Positions 32,752 through 41,565 of a DNA stretch of 64,000 nucleotides are shown piece by piece. The stretch comes from Nocardioides sp. CER19 (lineage in GTDB: Bacteria; Actinomycetota; Actinomycetes; Propionibacteriales; Nocardioidaceae). A model generated the notes under the pieces. That model saw only the letters and a program-made list of their open reading frames with translations. It made no database searches and was not told the DNA's origin. The position numbers were made by a program, and so were the translations under genes. Within the stretch, counting starts at the first letter, position 1; the number at the start of each line of letters is the position of its first letter. The stretch is from positions 620,001 to 684,000 of the forward strand of contig NZ_JARVWS010000002.1 in assembly GCF_029846275.1 (NCBI RefSeq). Reading direction: 5' to 3'.

Positions 32752-34278
32752 GTGACCGAGCTGACTGTTGTCGTCCTCGCCGCCGGCGGCGGAACCCGGA
32801 TGAAGTCGAAGACCCCCAAGGTCCTCCACGAGGTCGCCGGGCGGAGCATGGTCGGGCACGTCCTGGCCGTCGTACGCGCTCTCGAGCCGACCCGGGTGGT
32901 CACGGTCGTCGGTCATCAGCGCCAGCTGGTCGAGCCGCACGTCAGTGACGTCCTGCCCGAGGGCGTCGTCGCCGTGCAGGAGGAGCAGCTGGGGACGGCG
33001 CACGCGGTGCGGATCGCGGTGGAGGCGGCCGGGGACCTCAGCGGCACCGTCCTCGTCGCGTACGGCGACACGCCGCTGCTGCGGTCCGACACGCTGCGGC
33101 TGCTCCTCGACGACCACGAGGCGCGCGGCAATGCCGTCACGATCCTGAGCGGCATCGTGGCGAACCCCTTCGGCTACGGCCGGATCGTCCGCGGCAGCGG
33201 GGGAGCGGTCGAGGCGATCGTCGAGGAGAAGGACGCGACCGACGAGCAGCGGGCGATCGCCGAGATCAACTCGGGCATCCTCGCCTTCGACGCGGCCTTC
33301 CTCGACGAGGCGCTCGGGAAGATCGGCAACGACAACGCCAAGGGCGAGTACTACCTGACCGACGCCGTCGCGCTGGCCCGCGCGGCCGGCCTCGCGGTCG
33401 GTGCCCGCCCGGTCGACGACCCGATGGAGATCGAGGGCGCGAACGACCGGGCCCAGCTCGCGACGCTCGGCCGTGAGCTCAACCGGCGCATCGTCACGCA
33501 CTGGATGCGCGAGGGTGTCACCGTCATCGACCCGGCCACCACCTGGATCGACGCCGACGCCGAGCTGGCCGCCGACGTGACGCTGCTGCCGGGCGTCCAG
33601 CTCCTCGGCGCCACCAAGGTGGACGAGGACGCGGTCGTCGGACCCGACTCGACGCTCAAGGACTGCGAGATCGGCGCCGGCGCGCACGTCGTACGGACCC
33701 ACGCCGAGCTGGCCGTCATCGGGGCCGGCGCGACCGTCGGCCCGTTCTCCTACCTGCGACCGGGGACGGTCCTCGGAGCCGACGGCAAGATCGGCGGCTT
33801 CGTCGAGACCAAGAACGCCCGCATCGGCGCCGGCGCCAAGGTGCCGCACCTCTCCTACGTGGGCGACGCCGAGATCGGTGAGGGCGCCAACATCGGGGCC
33901 GGCACGATCTTCGCGAACTTCGACGGGGTGGCCAAGCACCGCACGACCGTCGGGAAGCACGCGAAGACCGGCTCCAACAACACGTTCGTGGCTCCTGCGA
34001 CGATCGGCGACGGCGCGTCGACCGGTGGCGGCACGGTGGTGCGTGGGGACATCCCGGCCGGGGCGCTCGGCGTCAGTGCGGGCCCGCTGCGGATCATCGA
34101 GGGCTGGGCGCAGCGGCGCCGGGCGGGCACGGCCCAGGCGGCGGCTGCGGAGGCCGCTGCGGAGGCGGCTGCGGAGGCGGCTGCGGAGGCGGCCTCCGCG
34201 GGAACGGCCGATGAACATGAGGCGTCTCACGAGTCCGACCCTGGAGTTGGGGACTCGCCCGTCGGTGGGAGAGACTGA
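32752..34278 (+). CDS. glmU: Bifunctional UDP-N-acetylglucosamine pyrophosphorylase / glucosamine-1-phosphate acetyltransferase
   Basis: A 508-residue GlmU from GTG 32752. The uridyltransferase domain starts with VVVLAAGGGTRMKSKTPKVLHEVAG and has VLVAYGDTPLL and EINSGILAFD. The C-terminal left-handed beta helix has repeated hexapeptides, then GPFSYLRPGTVLG, GGFVETKNARIG, HLSYVGDAEIG and GSNNTFVAP, the acetyltransferase active-site region. It makes UDP-GlcNAc for peptidoglycan and glycans. The C-terminus carries an extra Ala/Glu tail from a 12-bp tandem repeat. Followed by prs after 44 bp, then rplY and pth, the usual actinobacterial order. It supplies precursors for the polysaccharide locus downstream. 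Confidence 0.96.
   Translation: MTELTVVVLAAGGGTRMKSKTPKVLHEVAGRSMVGHVLAVVRALEPTRVVTVVGHQRQLVEPHVSDVLPEGVVAVQEEQLGTAHAVRIAVEAAGDLSGTVLVAYGDTPLLRSDTLRLLLDDHEARGNAVTILSGIVANPFGYGRIVRGSGGAVEAIVEEKDATDEQRAIAEINSGILAFDAAFLDEALGKIGNDNAKGEYYLTDAVALARAAGLAVGARPVDDPMEIEGANDRAQLATLGRELNRRIVTHWMREGVTVIDPATTWIDADAELAADVTLLPGVQLLGATKVDEDAVVGPDSTLKDCEIGAGAHVVRTHAELAVIGAGATVGPFSYLRPGTVLGADGKIGGFVETKNARIGAGAKVPHLSYVGDAEIGEGANIGAGTIFANFDGVAKHRTTVGKHAKTGSNNTFVAPATIGDGASTGGGTVVRGDIPAGALGVSAGPLRIIEGWAQRRRAGTAQAAAAEAAAEAAAEAAAEAASAGTADEHEASHESDPGVGDSPVGGRD
34144..34191 (+). repeat. 12-bp tandem repeat in the glmU 3' end
   Basis: Four units of GCTGCGGAGGCG (the first ending in GCC) follow each other from 34144 to 34191. 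They encode Ala-Ala-Glu-Ala units, making a helical tail on GlmU. As the unit is a multiple of three, copy-number changes would keep the frame. Confidence 0.85.
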
Positions 34279-34322
34279 GTGGCGTCCCACGACACCGGCG
34301 ATCTCTGCGGCAGGAGCGGCTT

Positions 34323-35303
34323 GTGACCGGAATGAAGAAGACCACCGAGAAGCACCTCATGGTCTTCAGCGGCCGGGCGCACCCCGCGCTCGCGGAGGAG
34401 GTCGCCGACCTGCTCGGCACCGCCTTGGTCCCGACCAGCGCCTACGAGTTCGCGAACTCCGAGATCTACGTGCGCTACGAGGAGTCCGTCCGCGGCTCCG
34501 ACGCCTTCGTGATCCAGAGCCACACCGCTCCGATCAACGAGTGGATCATGGAGCACCTCATCATGGTCGACGCGCTCAAGCGCGCCTCGGCCAAGCGGAT
34601 CACCGTCGTGATGCCGTTCTGGGGCTACAGCCGCCAGGACAAGAAGCACCGCGGCCGCGAGCCGATCTCGGCCCGCCTCGTCGCCGACCTCTTCAAGACC
34701 GCGGGCGCCGACCGGATCATCAGCGTCGACCTGCACGCCGACCAGCTGCAGGGCTACTTCGACGGCCCGGTCGACCACCTGATGGCGCTGCCCGTCCTGG
34801 CTGACTACATCAAGGGCAAGTACGGCGACCAGGAGCTCGCGGTCGTCTCGCCCGACGCCGGCCGGATCAAGGTCGCCGAACGCTGGTCGGCCCGCCTGGG
34901 CGGCGTACCGCTGGCGTTCATCCACAAGACGCGCGACATCACCCGCCCCAACGAGACGGTCGCCAACCGCGTCGTCGGTGACGTGGCCGGCAAGATCTGC
35001 GTGCTGACCGACGACATCATCGACACCGGCGGCACCATCGTGAAGGCCGCCGACGCGATCATGGCCGCCGGCGCCGCCGGCGTGATCCTCACCGCGACGC
35101 ACGCGATCCTCTCCGACCCGGCCGTCGACCGGCTGAAGAACAGCCCCGCCGTCGAGGTCATCGTCACCAACACGCTGCCGGTGGCGGAGGAGAAGCAGTT
35201 CGACAAGCTCACCACGCTGTCGATCGCGCCGATGCTCGCCCGCGCCATCCGCGAGGTCTTCGAGGACGGGTCCGTCACGTCGATGTTCGACGGGCACGCC
35301 TGA
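34323..35303 (+). CDS. prs: Ribose-phosphate pyrophosphokinase
   Basis: A 326-residue PRPP synthase. KHLMVFSGRAHPALAEEVAD starts the protein, ANSEIYVRYEESVRG and FWGYSRQDKKHRGREP form the ATP loop and flexible loop, DLHADQLQGYF is the signature motif, and VLTDDIIDTGGT is the PRPP-binding loop. It makes PRPP from ribose-5-phosphate and ATP for nucleotide, histidine, tryptophan and NAD synthesis. GTG 34323 or ATG 34332 can be the start. A 333-bp gap with an inverted repeat separates it from rplY. Confidence 0.96.
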   Translation: MTGMKKTTEKHLMVFSGRAHPALAEEVADLLGTALVPTSAYEFANSEIYVRYEESVRGSDAFVIQSHTAPINEWIMEHLIMVDALKRASAKRITVVMPFWGYSRQDKKHRGREPISARLVADLFKTAGADRIISVDLHADQLQGYFDGPVDHLMALPVLADYIKGKYGDQELAVVSPDAGRIKVAERWSARLGGVPLAFIHKTRDITRPNETVANRVVGDVAGKICVLTDDIIDTGGTIVKAADAIMAAGAAGVILTATHAILSDPAVDRLKNSPAVEVIVTNTLPVAEEKQFDKLTTLSIAPMLARAIREVFEDGSVTSMFDGHA

Positions 35304-35636
35304 CCGTTCGCTGCCCCCGGCCCCCTGGGGTCGATTGGGCCGCGGCTGCTGGTTCATCGAGGTATGCAGGGAAGTGCGCGCCTCCCTCGCGGAACTCCGC
35401 ACGGGAAGTGCACATTCGGCTGCATACCTCGACGAACAGACACGACCGGCGGCCCGACGATTTCGACCGACCGCCGCGCGTCTCCTAGACTGTCGAAGTT
35501 GCCTCGGCGAGGGAGCACCGACTCCGTGATCGACAGGGCTGGCTGATACGCCGCGCGCCCTGATGCTCGCGGCGTTCGTCGTCTCTCGGCCGGAGCGGCC
35601 GACACCCGACACGTTGACACCATCAGGAGCACGAGC
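35304..35636 (+). other. 333-bp intergenic region between prs and rplY
   Basis: No gene is supported here. The left half holds an 84-bp inverted-repeat element (35353-35436); the right half presumably contains the rplY promoter and leader, with a purine stretch (CATCAGGAGCACGAGC) just before the rplY ATG. Open frames in the element exist on both strands only because of its symmetry and low stop density. Confidence 0.6.
35353..35436. repeat. Long inverted repeat upstream of rplY
   Basis: TTCATCGAGGTATGCAG (35353-35369) and CTGCATACCTCGACGAA (35420-35436) pair at 16 of 17 positions, with a 50-nt loop. Inside the loop GGAAGTGC occurs twice as a direct repeat. The arms are less GC-rich than the surroundings. 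It could be a transcript hairpin (terminator of prs or leader of rplY) or a small mobile palindromic element. Confidence 0.7.
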
Positions 35637-36311
35637 ATGACCAGCGAGAAGATCACCGCCGAGAAGCGCACCGAGTTCGGCAAGGGCGCGGCCCGCCGCA
35701 TCCGTCGCGAGGACAAGATCCCCGCCGTGGTCTACGGCCACGGGTCCGAGGCGATCCACGTGACCCTGCCGGGCCACGAGACCATGATGGCGCTCAAGCA
35801 CCACGGCCAGAACGCCCTCCTCGAGCTCAGCATCGACGGCAAGACGCAGCTCGCCCTGACCAAGCAGGTCCAGGTCGACCACATCCGCCGCGTCATCGAG
35901 CACATCGACTTCGTCGCCGTGAAGGCCGGCGAGAAGGTCACCGTCGACATCCCGGTCGTCACCGTCGGCGAGGCCGGCCCCGACACCCTGGTCACCCTCG
36001 AGCACGCCGAGCTCACGGTGGAGGCCGAGGCCACCCACGTGCCCGAGTCGATCGAGGTCTCCGTCGAGGGCATCCAGGCCGGCAACATCATCACCGCCGC
36101 CGAGGTCACCCTTCCGCAGGGCGTCACCCTGGTGACCGACCCGGAGGCCCAGGTCGTCAACATCGCCAACGCGCCGACCGCCGCCGAGGTCGAGGCCGAG
36201 CTCGAGGCCGCCGAGGCCGAGGCCGGCATCGTCCACGAGGAGGCTGAGGTCGAGGCCGAGGCTGCTCCGGCCGAGGAGGCTCCGGAGGCCGAGGCCACCG
36301 AGGCCGAGTGA
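35637..36311 (+). CDS. rplY: 50S ribosomal protein L25/Ctc
   Basis: A 224-residue L25 of the long, CTC type. The N-terminal 5S rRNA-binding domain contains EFGKGAARRIRREDKIPAVVYGHG and QVQVDHIRRVIEHIDFVAV; a second beta domain (HVPESIEVSVEGIQAGNIITAAEV) follows, and the last ~45 residues are a Glu/Ala-rich acidic tail. It binds 5S rRNA in the large ribosomal subunit and, in Bacillus, is induced by stress. ATG 35637 follows AGGAGCACGAGC. pth starts 4 bp after its stop. Confidence 0.96.
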   Translation: MTSEKITAEKRTEFGKGAARRIRREDKIPAVVYGHGSEAIHVTLPGHETMMALKHHGQNALLELSIDGKTQLALTKQVQVDHIRRVIEHIDFVAVKAGEKVTVDIPVVTVGEAGPDTLVTLEHAELTVEAEATHVPESIEVSVEGIQAGNIITAAEVTLPQGVTLVTDPEAQVVNIANAPTAAEVEAELEAAEAEAGIVHEEAEVEAEAAPAEEAPEAEATEAE

Positions 36312-36315
36312 CTCC

Positions 36316-36903
36316 TTGAGCACATCTGACGAGGTCTGGCTGGTCGTCGGCCTGGGCAACCCCGGGCCGGCGTACGCCGGGCACCGTCACAACATCGGGT
36401 ACCTCGTCAACGACGAGCTCGCCCGGCGGCTGGGCGGGACCTATCGGTCCCACAAGACCGGCCGCGCCGACGTCGTCGAGGGCCGCCTGAGCATCGGTGG
36501 CCCTCGACTCGTCCTCGGCCGTCCGCGCACCTACATGAACGAGACCGGCGGCCCGGTCAAGGCGCTCGCCACCTTCTACAAGGTGCAGCCCGACCACCTC
36601 GTCGTCATCCACGACGAGCTCGACATCCCGTTCGACACCATGCGCGTGAAGATGGGCGGCGGCGACAACGGCCACAACGGGCTCAAGTCGCTGCGTGGCA
36701 GCCTCGGCACCGGCGACTTCTACCGGATCAGGGTCGGCATCGGCCGTCCGCCGGGTCGCCAGGACGTCGCCGACTTCGTGCTCACGAACTACTCAGCGGC
36801 CGAGCGCAAGGTGCTGCCCTTCCAGATCGACACCGCGGCGGACGCGGTGGAGTCGCTGATCACCGAGGGTCTCGAGAAGACGCAGTCGCGCTTCAACTCC
36901 TGA
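36316..36903 (+). CDS. pth: Peptidyl-tRNA hydrolase
   Basis: A 195-residue Pth starting at TTG 36316, four bases after the rplY stop. VVGLGNPGPAYAGHRHNIGY carries the catalytic His, RPRTYMNETGGPVKAL the conserved Asn, HDELDIPFDTMRVKMGGGDNGHNGLKSL the catalytic Asp and substrate Asn residues, and GTGDFYRIRVGIGRP the final motif. It frees tRNA from peptidyl-tRNA that drops off ribosomes. An in-frame GTG or ATG nearer the usual start is absent, so TTG is likely. Coupled to rplY. Confidence 0.96.
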   Translation: MSTSDEVWLVVGLGNPGPAYAGHRHNIGYLVNDELARRLGGTYRSHKTGRADVVEGRLSIGGPRLVLGRPRTYMNETGGPVKALATFYKVQPDHLVVIHDELDIPFDTMRVKMGGGDNGHNGLKSLRGSLGTGDFYRIRVGIGRPPGRQDVADFVLTNYSAAERKVLPFQIDTAADAVESLITEGLEKTQSRFNS

Positions 36904-36946
36904 ACGGCAGCGCTCCGACGAGGGCGCGCCGGTTAGGCTGCCCTTC

Positions 36947-37720
36947 ATGCCTCGACCCCAGCGTCCCGCCATCGACCTCGTCGTCACGAGCAGCGAGCGG
37001 CTCAGCCCGGGCATGATCCGGCTCCGGTTCGCCGCGGCGGATCCGGCGGCCTTCGCCGACGCGTTCTCCGACAGCGTGTTCACCGACCGGTACGTCAAGC
37101 TCGTGCTCGCCGACGCCGACGCCGACGGGATGCCGGCGGTCCGGACCTACACGGCCCTCGAGCCGGACCTGGAGCGCGGCACCCTCGCCATCGACTTCGT
37201 CGTCCACGGCACGGAGGGCATCGCCGGTCCGTGGGCGGCCGCCGCCGCGCCTGGGGACACGCTGAGCGTCCGCGGCCCGGGTGGCGCCTATGCCCCCGAC
37301 CTCACCGCCGACTGGTACCTGCTCGCCGGCGACGAGTCGGGACTCCCGGCGATCCGGGCCGCGCTGGCCGCGCTGCCCGCCGACGCACGTGGGTACGTCG
37401 TCGTCGAGCTCCCCCACCTCGACAACGTCCAGCCCCTGCCGGCCCCGCCCGGCGTCGCCATCACCTGGGTCGTGACCGCCGACGACGCCGACCAGCTGGT
37501 GGCCGCCGTACGCGCGCTGCCGTGGCTGTCCGGGCGGGTGCAGGCGTTCGTCCACGGCGAGGCGGAGGCGGTCATGCACGGGATCCGTCCCTACCTCCTC
37601 CGCGAGCGGGAGGTGCCGCGCGCCGACGCGAGCATCTCCGGCTACTGGCGCAAGGGCCGCACGGAGGAGACGTTCCGCGAGTGGAAGGCGGAGCTCGCGG
37701 CCGTCGAGGGTGCGGCCTAG
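36947..37720 (+). CDS. Siderophore-interacting protein (NADPH-dependent ferric reductase type)
   Basis: A 257-residue flavoprotein of the SIP/ViuB family. The FAD domain has the motif RTYTAL near residue 67 and IDFVVHGTEGIAGPWAAAA, GDTLSVRGPGG; the C-terminal NADPH-type domain has WYLLAGDESGLPAIRAALA, VHGEAEAVMHGIRPYLL and ISGYWRKGRTEE. The family removes iron from ferric siderophores by reduction in the cytoplasm. The gene stands alone after pth, with no siderophore transporter in the window. Confidence 0.92.
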   Translation: MPRPQRPAIDLVVTSSERLSPGMIRLRFAAADPAAFADAFSDSVFTDRYVKLVLADADADGMPAVRTYTALEPDLERGTLAIDFVVHGTEGIAGPWAAAAAPGDTLSVRGPGGAYAPDLTADWYLLAGDESGLPAIRAALAALPADARGYVVVELPHLDNVQPLPAPPGVAITWVVTADDADQLVAAVRALPWLSGRVQAFVHGEAEAVMHGIRPYLLREREVPRADASISGYWRKGRTEETFREWKAELAAVEGAA

Positions 37721-37735
37721 CGCTGCCTCACCCGC

Positions 37736-39091
37736 CTAGTAGGCGCCGCGGTGCCCCAGCACCGCCTGGAACGTCCGACCGACGATGGAGAGGTCGCGCG
37801 GCAGGGACCAGTTGTCGACGTAGTCGAGGTCCAGCCGGACCGACTCCCGCCAGGACAGGTCGGAGCGGCCGGAGACCTGCCAGAGACCGGTCAGCCCCGG
37901 GCGGACGGCCAGCCGGCGCTGCGGGTCGTGGTCGTAGGCGGCCACCTCGGCGGGCAGTGCCGGACGAGGTCCGACGAGTGACATGTCGCCGCGCACCACG
38001 TTGATCAGCTGCGGCAGCTCGTCGAGCGAGTAGCGCCGCAGGATCCGGCCGATCCGGGTCACCCGCGGGTCCTGGCGGACCTTGAAGAGCACCTCGTCGA
38101 CCTCGGAGTCGAGCTCCTCGCGGACGGTCTCCGCGTCGGTGCGCATCGTGCGCAGCTTGAGCATCGTGAAGTGCCGGCCGTCGCGTCCGACGCGGGTCTG
38201 GCGGAAGAGCGCCGGGCCCGGCGAGTCGAGCCGGATCATCAGCGCCAGGCCGAGGAGCACCGGGGAGAGGAACGCCAGCGCCAGGCAGGCGGCGGCGCGC
38301 TCCCACAGGATCTTGGCGAAGCCGGAGGGGCCGGTCGGGCGGGAGACGAGCACCTCGGTGACACCGAGGCCGCCCAGGCTCACGGGCCGCGCCCGCTCGA
38401 CGGAGACGTCGTGGAGACCGGTGAGCAGCAGCAGCGGCAGCGCCGCGCCGTCGGTGCCGCGCTCGAGCTGCCAGGACAGCCGCTGCAGGGCGCGGCCGGA
38501 GAGCCGCGCGCTCGGCACGGCGACGACGAGGTCCGGACGCGTCCGGTCGAGCGTGACGGCCAGCTCCTCCGAGGTGCAGCCGCCGACGATGTCGAGCTCG
38601 CGCCCGGCCATGACGGCCACCTGCGACATGGCCACTCGCAGGCCGGTGAGGTCGCCGACCACCAGCGCCCGAGGCCGTACGCCGGCACGGCGCCGTGCCG
38701 ACTCCGTGAGCGCCGTGCCGACCAGCGTCACCGTCGCGAGGCCGGCGACCGTCGCGAGGAGCACGACCGGGTCGACCGCGAGCCAGGCGTCGAGCACCCA
38801 CTGGACGAGGGCGAACACGACGATCGCGCGGAGCAGGCCGCGGCGGTGGTGACGCCCGAGCGATCCGGCCGCCGGCGGCGGCCCGGACACCAGGCGCAGG
38901 ACGAGGGGCCAGCCCGCGGCTGCGGCGAGCACGGGCCAGGTCAGCCAGTCGGCGCCGGCGGCGAGGGCGATGACGCCCGCCGCGGCGAGGATTCCGGCGA
39001 GGGGCAGCAGCACGGCCGCCTGTCGCGCACCGGCGAACCAGCGCGGCCGCGCGATGGTTCCCGACGGCAAGACGGTCGGAACGGTGACCAC
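37736..39091 (-). CDS. Polyprenyl-phosphate sugar-1-phosphate transferase (WbaP/PglC family)
   Basis: A 451-residue membrane protein from GTG 39091, chosen over GTG 39106 because it has GAGGGGGG at good spacing. About four N-terminal helices are followed by a Rossmann-like segment (ALVVGDLTGLRVAMSQVAVM) and a fifth hydrophobic helix (ACLALAFLSPVLLGLALMI), then the bacterial sugar transferase domain: DSPGPALFRQTRVGRDG, FTMLKLRTM, RYSLDELPQLINVVRGDMS and LVGPRPALP, PGLTGLWQVSGRS. It starts glycan assembly by placing a sugar-phosphate on undecaprenyl phosphate. It is the first glycan gene of the large locus. A palindrome related to the locus-wide motif lies 72 bp upstream. Confidence 0.93.
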   Translation of the reverse strand: MVTVPTVLPSGTIARPRWFAGARQAAVLLPLAGILAAAGVIALAAGADWLTWPVLAAAAGWPLVLRLVSGPPPAAGSLGRHHRRGLLRAIVVFALVQWVLDAWLAVDPVVLLATVAGLATVTLVGTALTESARRRAGVRPRALVVGDLTGLRVAMSQVAVMAGRELDIVGGCTSEELAVTLDRTRPDLVVAVPSARLSGRALQRLSWQLERGTDGAALPLLLLTGLHDVSVERARPVSLGGLGVTEVLVSRPTGPSGFAKILWERAAACLALAFLSPVLLGLALMIRLDSPGPALFRQTRVGRDGRHFTMLKLRTMRTDAETVREELDSEVDEVLFKVRQDPRVTRIGRILRRYSLDELPQLINVVRGDMSLVGPRPALPAEVAAYDHDPQRRLAVRPGLTGLWQVSGRSDLSWRESVRLDLDYVDNWSLPRDLSIVGRTFQAVLGHRGAY

Positions 39092-39162
39092 GAGAACCCC
39101 CCTCACGGCTGATCGGACGACCGGCCTGCGCCCAACCTAAGAACACCCTGTGGAGCGGGGCA

Positions 39163-39178
39163 TGCCGCAAATGCGGGA
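39163..39178. promoter_or_regulatory. Palindrome upstream of the sugar transferase (locus motif, weak match)
   Basis: TGCCGCAAATGCGGGA contains the perfect inverted repeat CCGCA-AA-TGCGG and matches the sites at 43663-43678 (TACCCCAATTTTGGGA) at 11 of 16 positions. It lies 72 bp before the likely sugar transferase start and may be a divergent member of the shared operator family. Confidence 0.4.
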
Positions 39179-39205
39179 AGAACCCGACCAGTCCCTGGGA
39201 GGTGG

Positions 39206-39904
39206 TCAGAGCGCCGGCGGCCGCCAGCCGATCCGGTGGGCCAGACCGACCGCCGCGAGCTGTGACGACACGTGCAGCTTGGCCAGGATCGCCTTGACCT
39301 GGGTCCGGACCGTGGCCTCCGAGACGACGCCCGCCGTCGCGATGTCGTGCACGCTGCGTCCGAGCATCAGGTGGCCCAGCACCTGCGCCTCGCGCGAGGT
39401 CAGCTGGGCGAACCGCTCCTGGATGCCCTGGGTCTCCCGCCGCTTCTCGTGCCACAGCCGGAGCAGCTCCTCGCGCTCCTCGTGGGTCATCACCGGCAGG
39501 CCGGCGTTGATCCGCCGGACGGTGGCGAGGATGTCGTTGAGCGGCTGCGACTTGGAGAGCGCCGCCCGGGCACCGTGCCGCAGCGCCTCGCCCCAGCGGC
39601 CGCGGTCGGGGGACGCGGTCACGATGACCACGTTGATGCCCGCCTTCGCGAGCGGCGCGATCAGGCGCACCCCGTCGCCGAAGGCGCCCAGGTCGAGGTC
39701 GAGCAGCACGACGCGGGGGCGCAGCCGCAGCAGGGTGGACAGCAGCGTCCCGGCGCCGGCGCCGTCCACGGGTACGTCGACCCGCCGGACGTCGTACCCC
39801 TCGACGGTGAGGGCCAGGTCGAGGGACTCCGCGAAGAGGACGTGGTCCTCGACGATGACGATGCGGACCTGGCTACGCGAGGTCTGCTGCGGCTTCTGAG
39901 TCAT
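39206..39904 (-). CDS. LuxR-family response regulator A (intact receiver)
   Basis: A 232-residue regulator from ATG 39904 (ATG 39916 also in frame). The receiver has RIVIVEDHVLFAESL, RVVLLDLDLGAFGDG with the phosphorylated Asp, VIVTASPDRGRWGEAL and the Lys of AALSKSQPL. A helical linker (EEREELLRLWHEKRRETQGI) leads to the LuxR helix-turn-helix LTSREAQVLGHLMLGRSVHDIA, then SEATVRTQVKAILAKLHV. It overlaps the 3' end of the histidine kinase gene, its presumed partner. It is highly similar to the regulator at 42700-43410, including the C-terminal WRPPxL. Confidence 0.93.
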   Translation of the reverse strand: MTQKPQQTSRSQVRIVIVEDHVLFAESLDLALTVEGYDVRRVDVPVDGAGAGTLLSTLLRLRPRVVLLDLDLGAFGDGVRLIAPLAKAGINVVIVTASPDRGRWGEALRHGARAALSKSQPLNDILATVRRINAGLPVMTHEEREELLRLWHEKRRETQGIQERFAQLTSREAQVLGHLMLGRSVHDIATAGVVSEATVRTQVKAILAKLHVSSQLAAVGLAHRIGWRPPAL

Positions 39905-41354
39905 CGTCGTCGCCATCTCGTTGCTCGTGGTGGTCGACCTGGTCGACGTGACCGCGGGGAAGACCCATCACGAACGTGGCACCCCCCGACCTCCCGTCGC
40001 GAATCTCCAGGTACCCACCCTGCCGCTGCATGAGCTCGTGGGCGATGTGCAGGCCGATGCCCTGGCCGCTCGAGCGGGGGCCCCGCGCGCCCCAGTCGAA
40101 GAGGCGGGTGCGCAGCGCGTCGTCGACGCCGGGCCCGTCGTCGTGCACGGCGATCTCGACGATGTCCCCGACCAGGCTGACGGCCACCTCGGCCGACGAC
40201 CGGCCGTGCTTGGCCGCGTTGTCGAGGAGGATGTTGATGACCTCGGCCACGGCGTCGGGCTGGGCGTTGACGCGGAGACCGCACGGTGACCAGTGGACCC
40301 GGTTGCCCCGGGCCTGCTGCGAGAGCACCAGGGTGTGGATCGTCTCGTCCAGGTCCATCACGCGTCGTGCGGACGCGTCGGCAGGCCGGGCCATGAGCCG
40401 CTCGAGTCGGCTCAGCTCAGCCAGGATCATGTCCTCCAGGAGGAGCCGACGCTGGTCGGTGATACCTCCGGCCGAGCGGAGCAGCCGGCTCGCCGAGGTG
40501 ATGCCGGCGATCGTCGAGTTGATCTCGTGGAACTGGGCGCGCTGGACGCGGATCGCGCGCTGGGCGCGCTCGAGCTCGTCGTTGAGGTTGCTCCGGTTGC
40601 GCTCGTCGACCGCCACCTCGAGGAAGAACAGCGAGAGCGACGTGCTGACCAGGGCGACGGCGCCGAGGGTGTCGCCGACGATGGCGATCAGGTGCGCGGT
40701 CGGGCTGTCGCCGAGGTAGAGCGCGACGTGTGCGCCGCCGATCAGCAGGACCGTGACCGCCGTCCGCTGGCGTGCCCAGAGGGGGATGGACCGCACCCTC
40801 AGCAGCGACCACGCGGCGACGACGAACGCGACGACGGAGAGGACGGCCACGGACACGAGGGGCAGGTCGTGGCCGAGCGTCGGGCTCTGGTCGAGCCACG
40901 CCAGGCGCAGCACGGCCACCACCGCGCCCAGGGCGAAGCCGGCCGCGGCGGGGTCCGGCTGGAACCGCACGTGGCGTCCGACCGTGACGGAGAGCAGGAT
41001 CACGAGCGCGACGGTCAGGTCCGCCGCCAGCACCCACAGCCCCTCGACGGGGTGGGGGAAGCGGATGAGCTGGACGGCGGCGAGCATCAGCCCCTGGCAG
41101 CCCAGGAGCGTGACCGCGAACGAGGTCCAGGCCAGTCCCGGCCGCGGGTTGACCCGCCAGGCCGCGTAGCAGGCGATCGCCGAGACGAGCGCCGCCGGCG
41201 ACACGATCACGCCGTCGAACTGCGCGATGCCTGCGAGCCGGTCGCCGTCGGCGAAGAACATGCTCAGCGAGAGGGCCGGGACCAGCACCACGCCCAGAAC
41301 CAGGCAGGTACGGCGCCAGGACCAGCTACCCCCCGGTATTCGTGCCGACGTCAT
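39873..41354 (-). CDS. Membrane sensor histidine kinase
   Basis: From ATG 41354 the product is 493 residues; a TTG at 41450 would add 32, but its GGAGG is only one base from the start. Eight or so membrane helices (residues ~15-260) are followed by a coiled-coil linker and the phosphoacceptor segment QRAQFHEINSTIAGITSA, then an ATPase domain with EVINILLDNAAKHGRS (N box), HDDGPGVDD (G1) and GQGIGLHIAHELMQRQGG (G2). The H box is of an unusual FHEINSTIAG type, seen in small-molecule or redox sensing kinases of actinobacteria. It should phosphorylate the overlapping response regulator A, and possibly the paralogue at 42700. Confidence 0.92.
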   Translation of the reverse strand: MTSARIPGGSWSWRRTCLVLGVVLVPALSLSMFFADGDRLAGIAQFDGVIVSPAALVSAIACYAAWRVNPRPGLAWTSFAVTLLGCQGLMLAAVQLIRFPHPVEGLWVLAADLTVALVILLSVTVGRHVRFQPDPAAAGFALGAVVAVLRLAWLDQSPTLGHDLPLVSVAVLSVVAFVVAAWSLLRVRSIPLWARQRTAVTVLLIGGAHVALYLGDSPTAHLIAIVGDTLGAVALVSTSLSLFFLEVAVDERNRSNLNDELERAQRAIRVQRAQFHEINSTIAGITSASRLLRSAGGITDQRRLLLEDMILAELSRLERLMARPADASARRVMDLDETIHTLVLSQQARGNRVHWSPCGLRVNAQPDAVAEVINILLDNAAKHGRSSAEVAVSLVGDIVEIAVHDDGPGVDDALRTRLFDWGARGPRSSGQGIGLHIAHELMQRQGGYLEIRDGRSGGATFVMGLPRGHVDQVDHHEQRDGDDDDSEAAADLA

Positions 41355-41516
41355 CCAAGGCCCCCAGCCCCTCGCGGGGGATCGCACCGACGGACCCTCC
41401 CCTTTCGAGTCGTCGGCTCGCGGCCAGGCCGCTACCCCCGTGTCAGACAATCCTCCAGAAAACCGCTTGAAGGTATGGCGACCCCGAGAAGCCCTCCCTC
41501 CTCGACCGAGACGCTA

Positions 41517-41532
41517 TACCACAATTTGGGGA
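41517..41532. promoter_or_regulatory. Locus palindrome, site A
   Basis: TACCACAATTTGGGGA matches site C (TACCCCAATTTTGGGA) at 14 of 16 positions. It lies 163 bp upstream of the kinase start. The AT core and G/C arms make it the probable target of a dimeric regulator. Confidence 0.6.
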
Positions 41533-41565
41533 GTGGCCCGCGAATGGTGTAGGGGCGGGACCCCA

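Noticed and set aside
34144..34191. Short regular repeats as a CRISPR array
   Set aside because: The units are contiguous 12-mers without spacers and lie inside the glmU coding frame.
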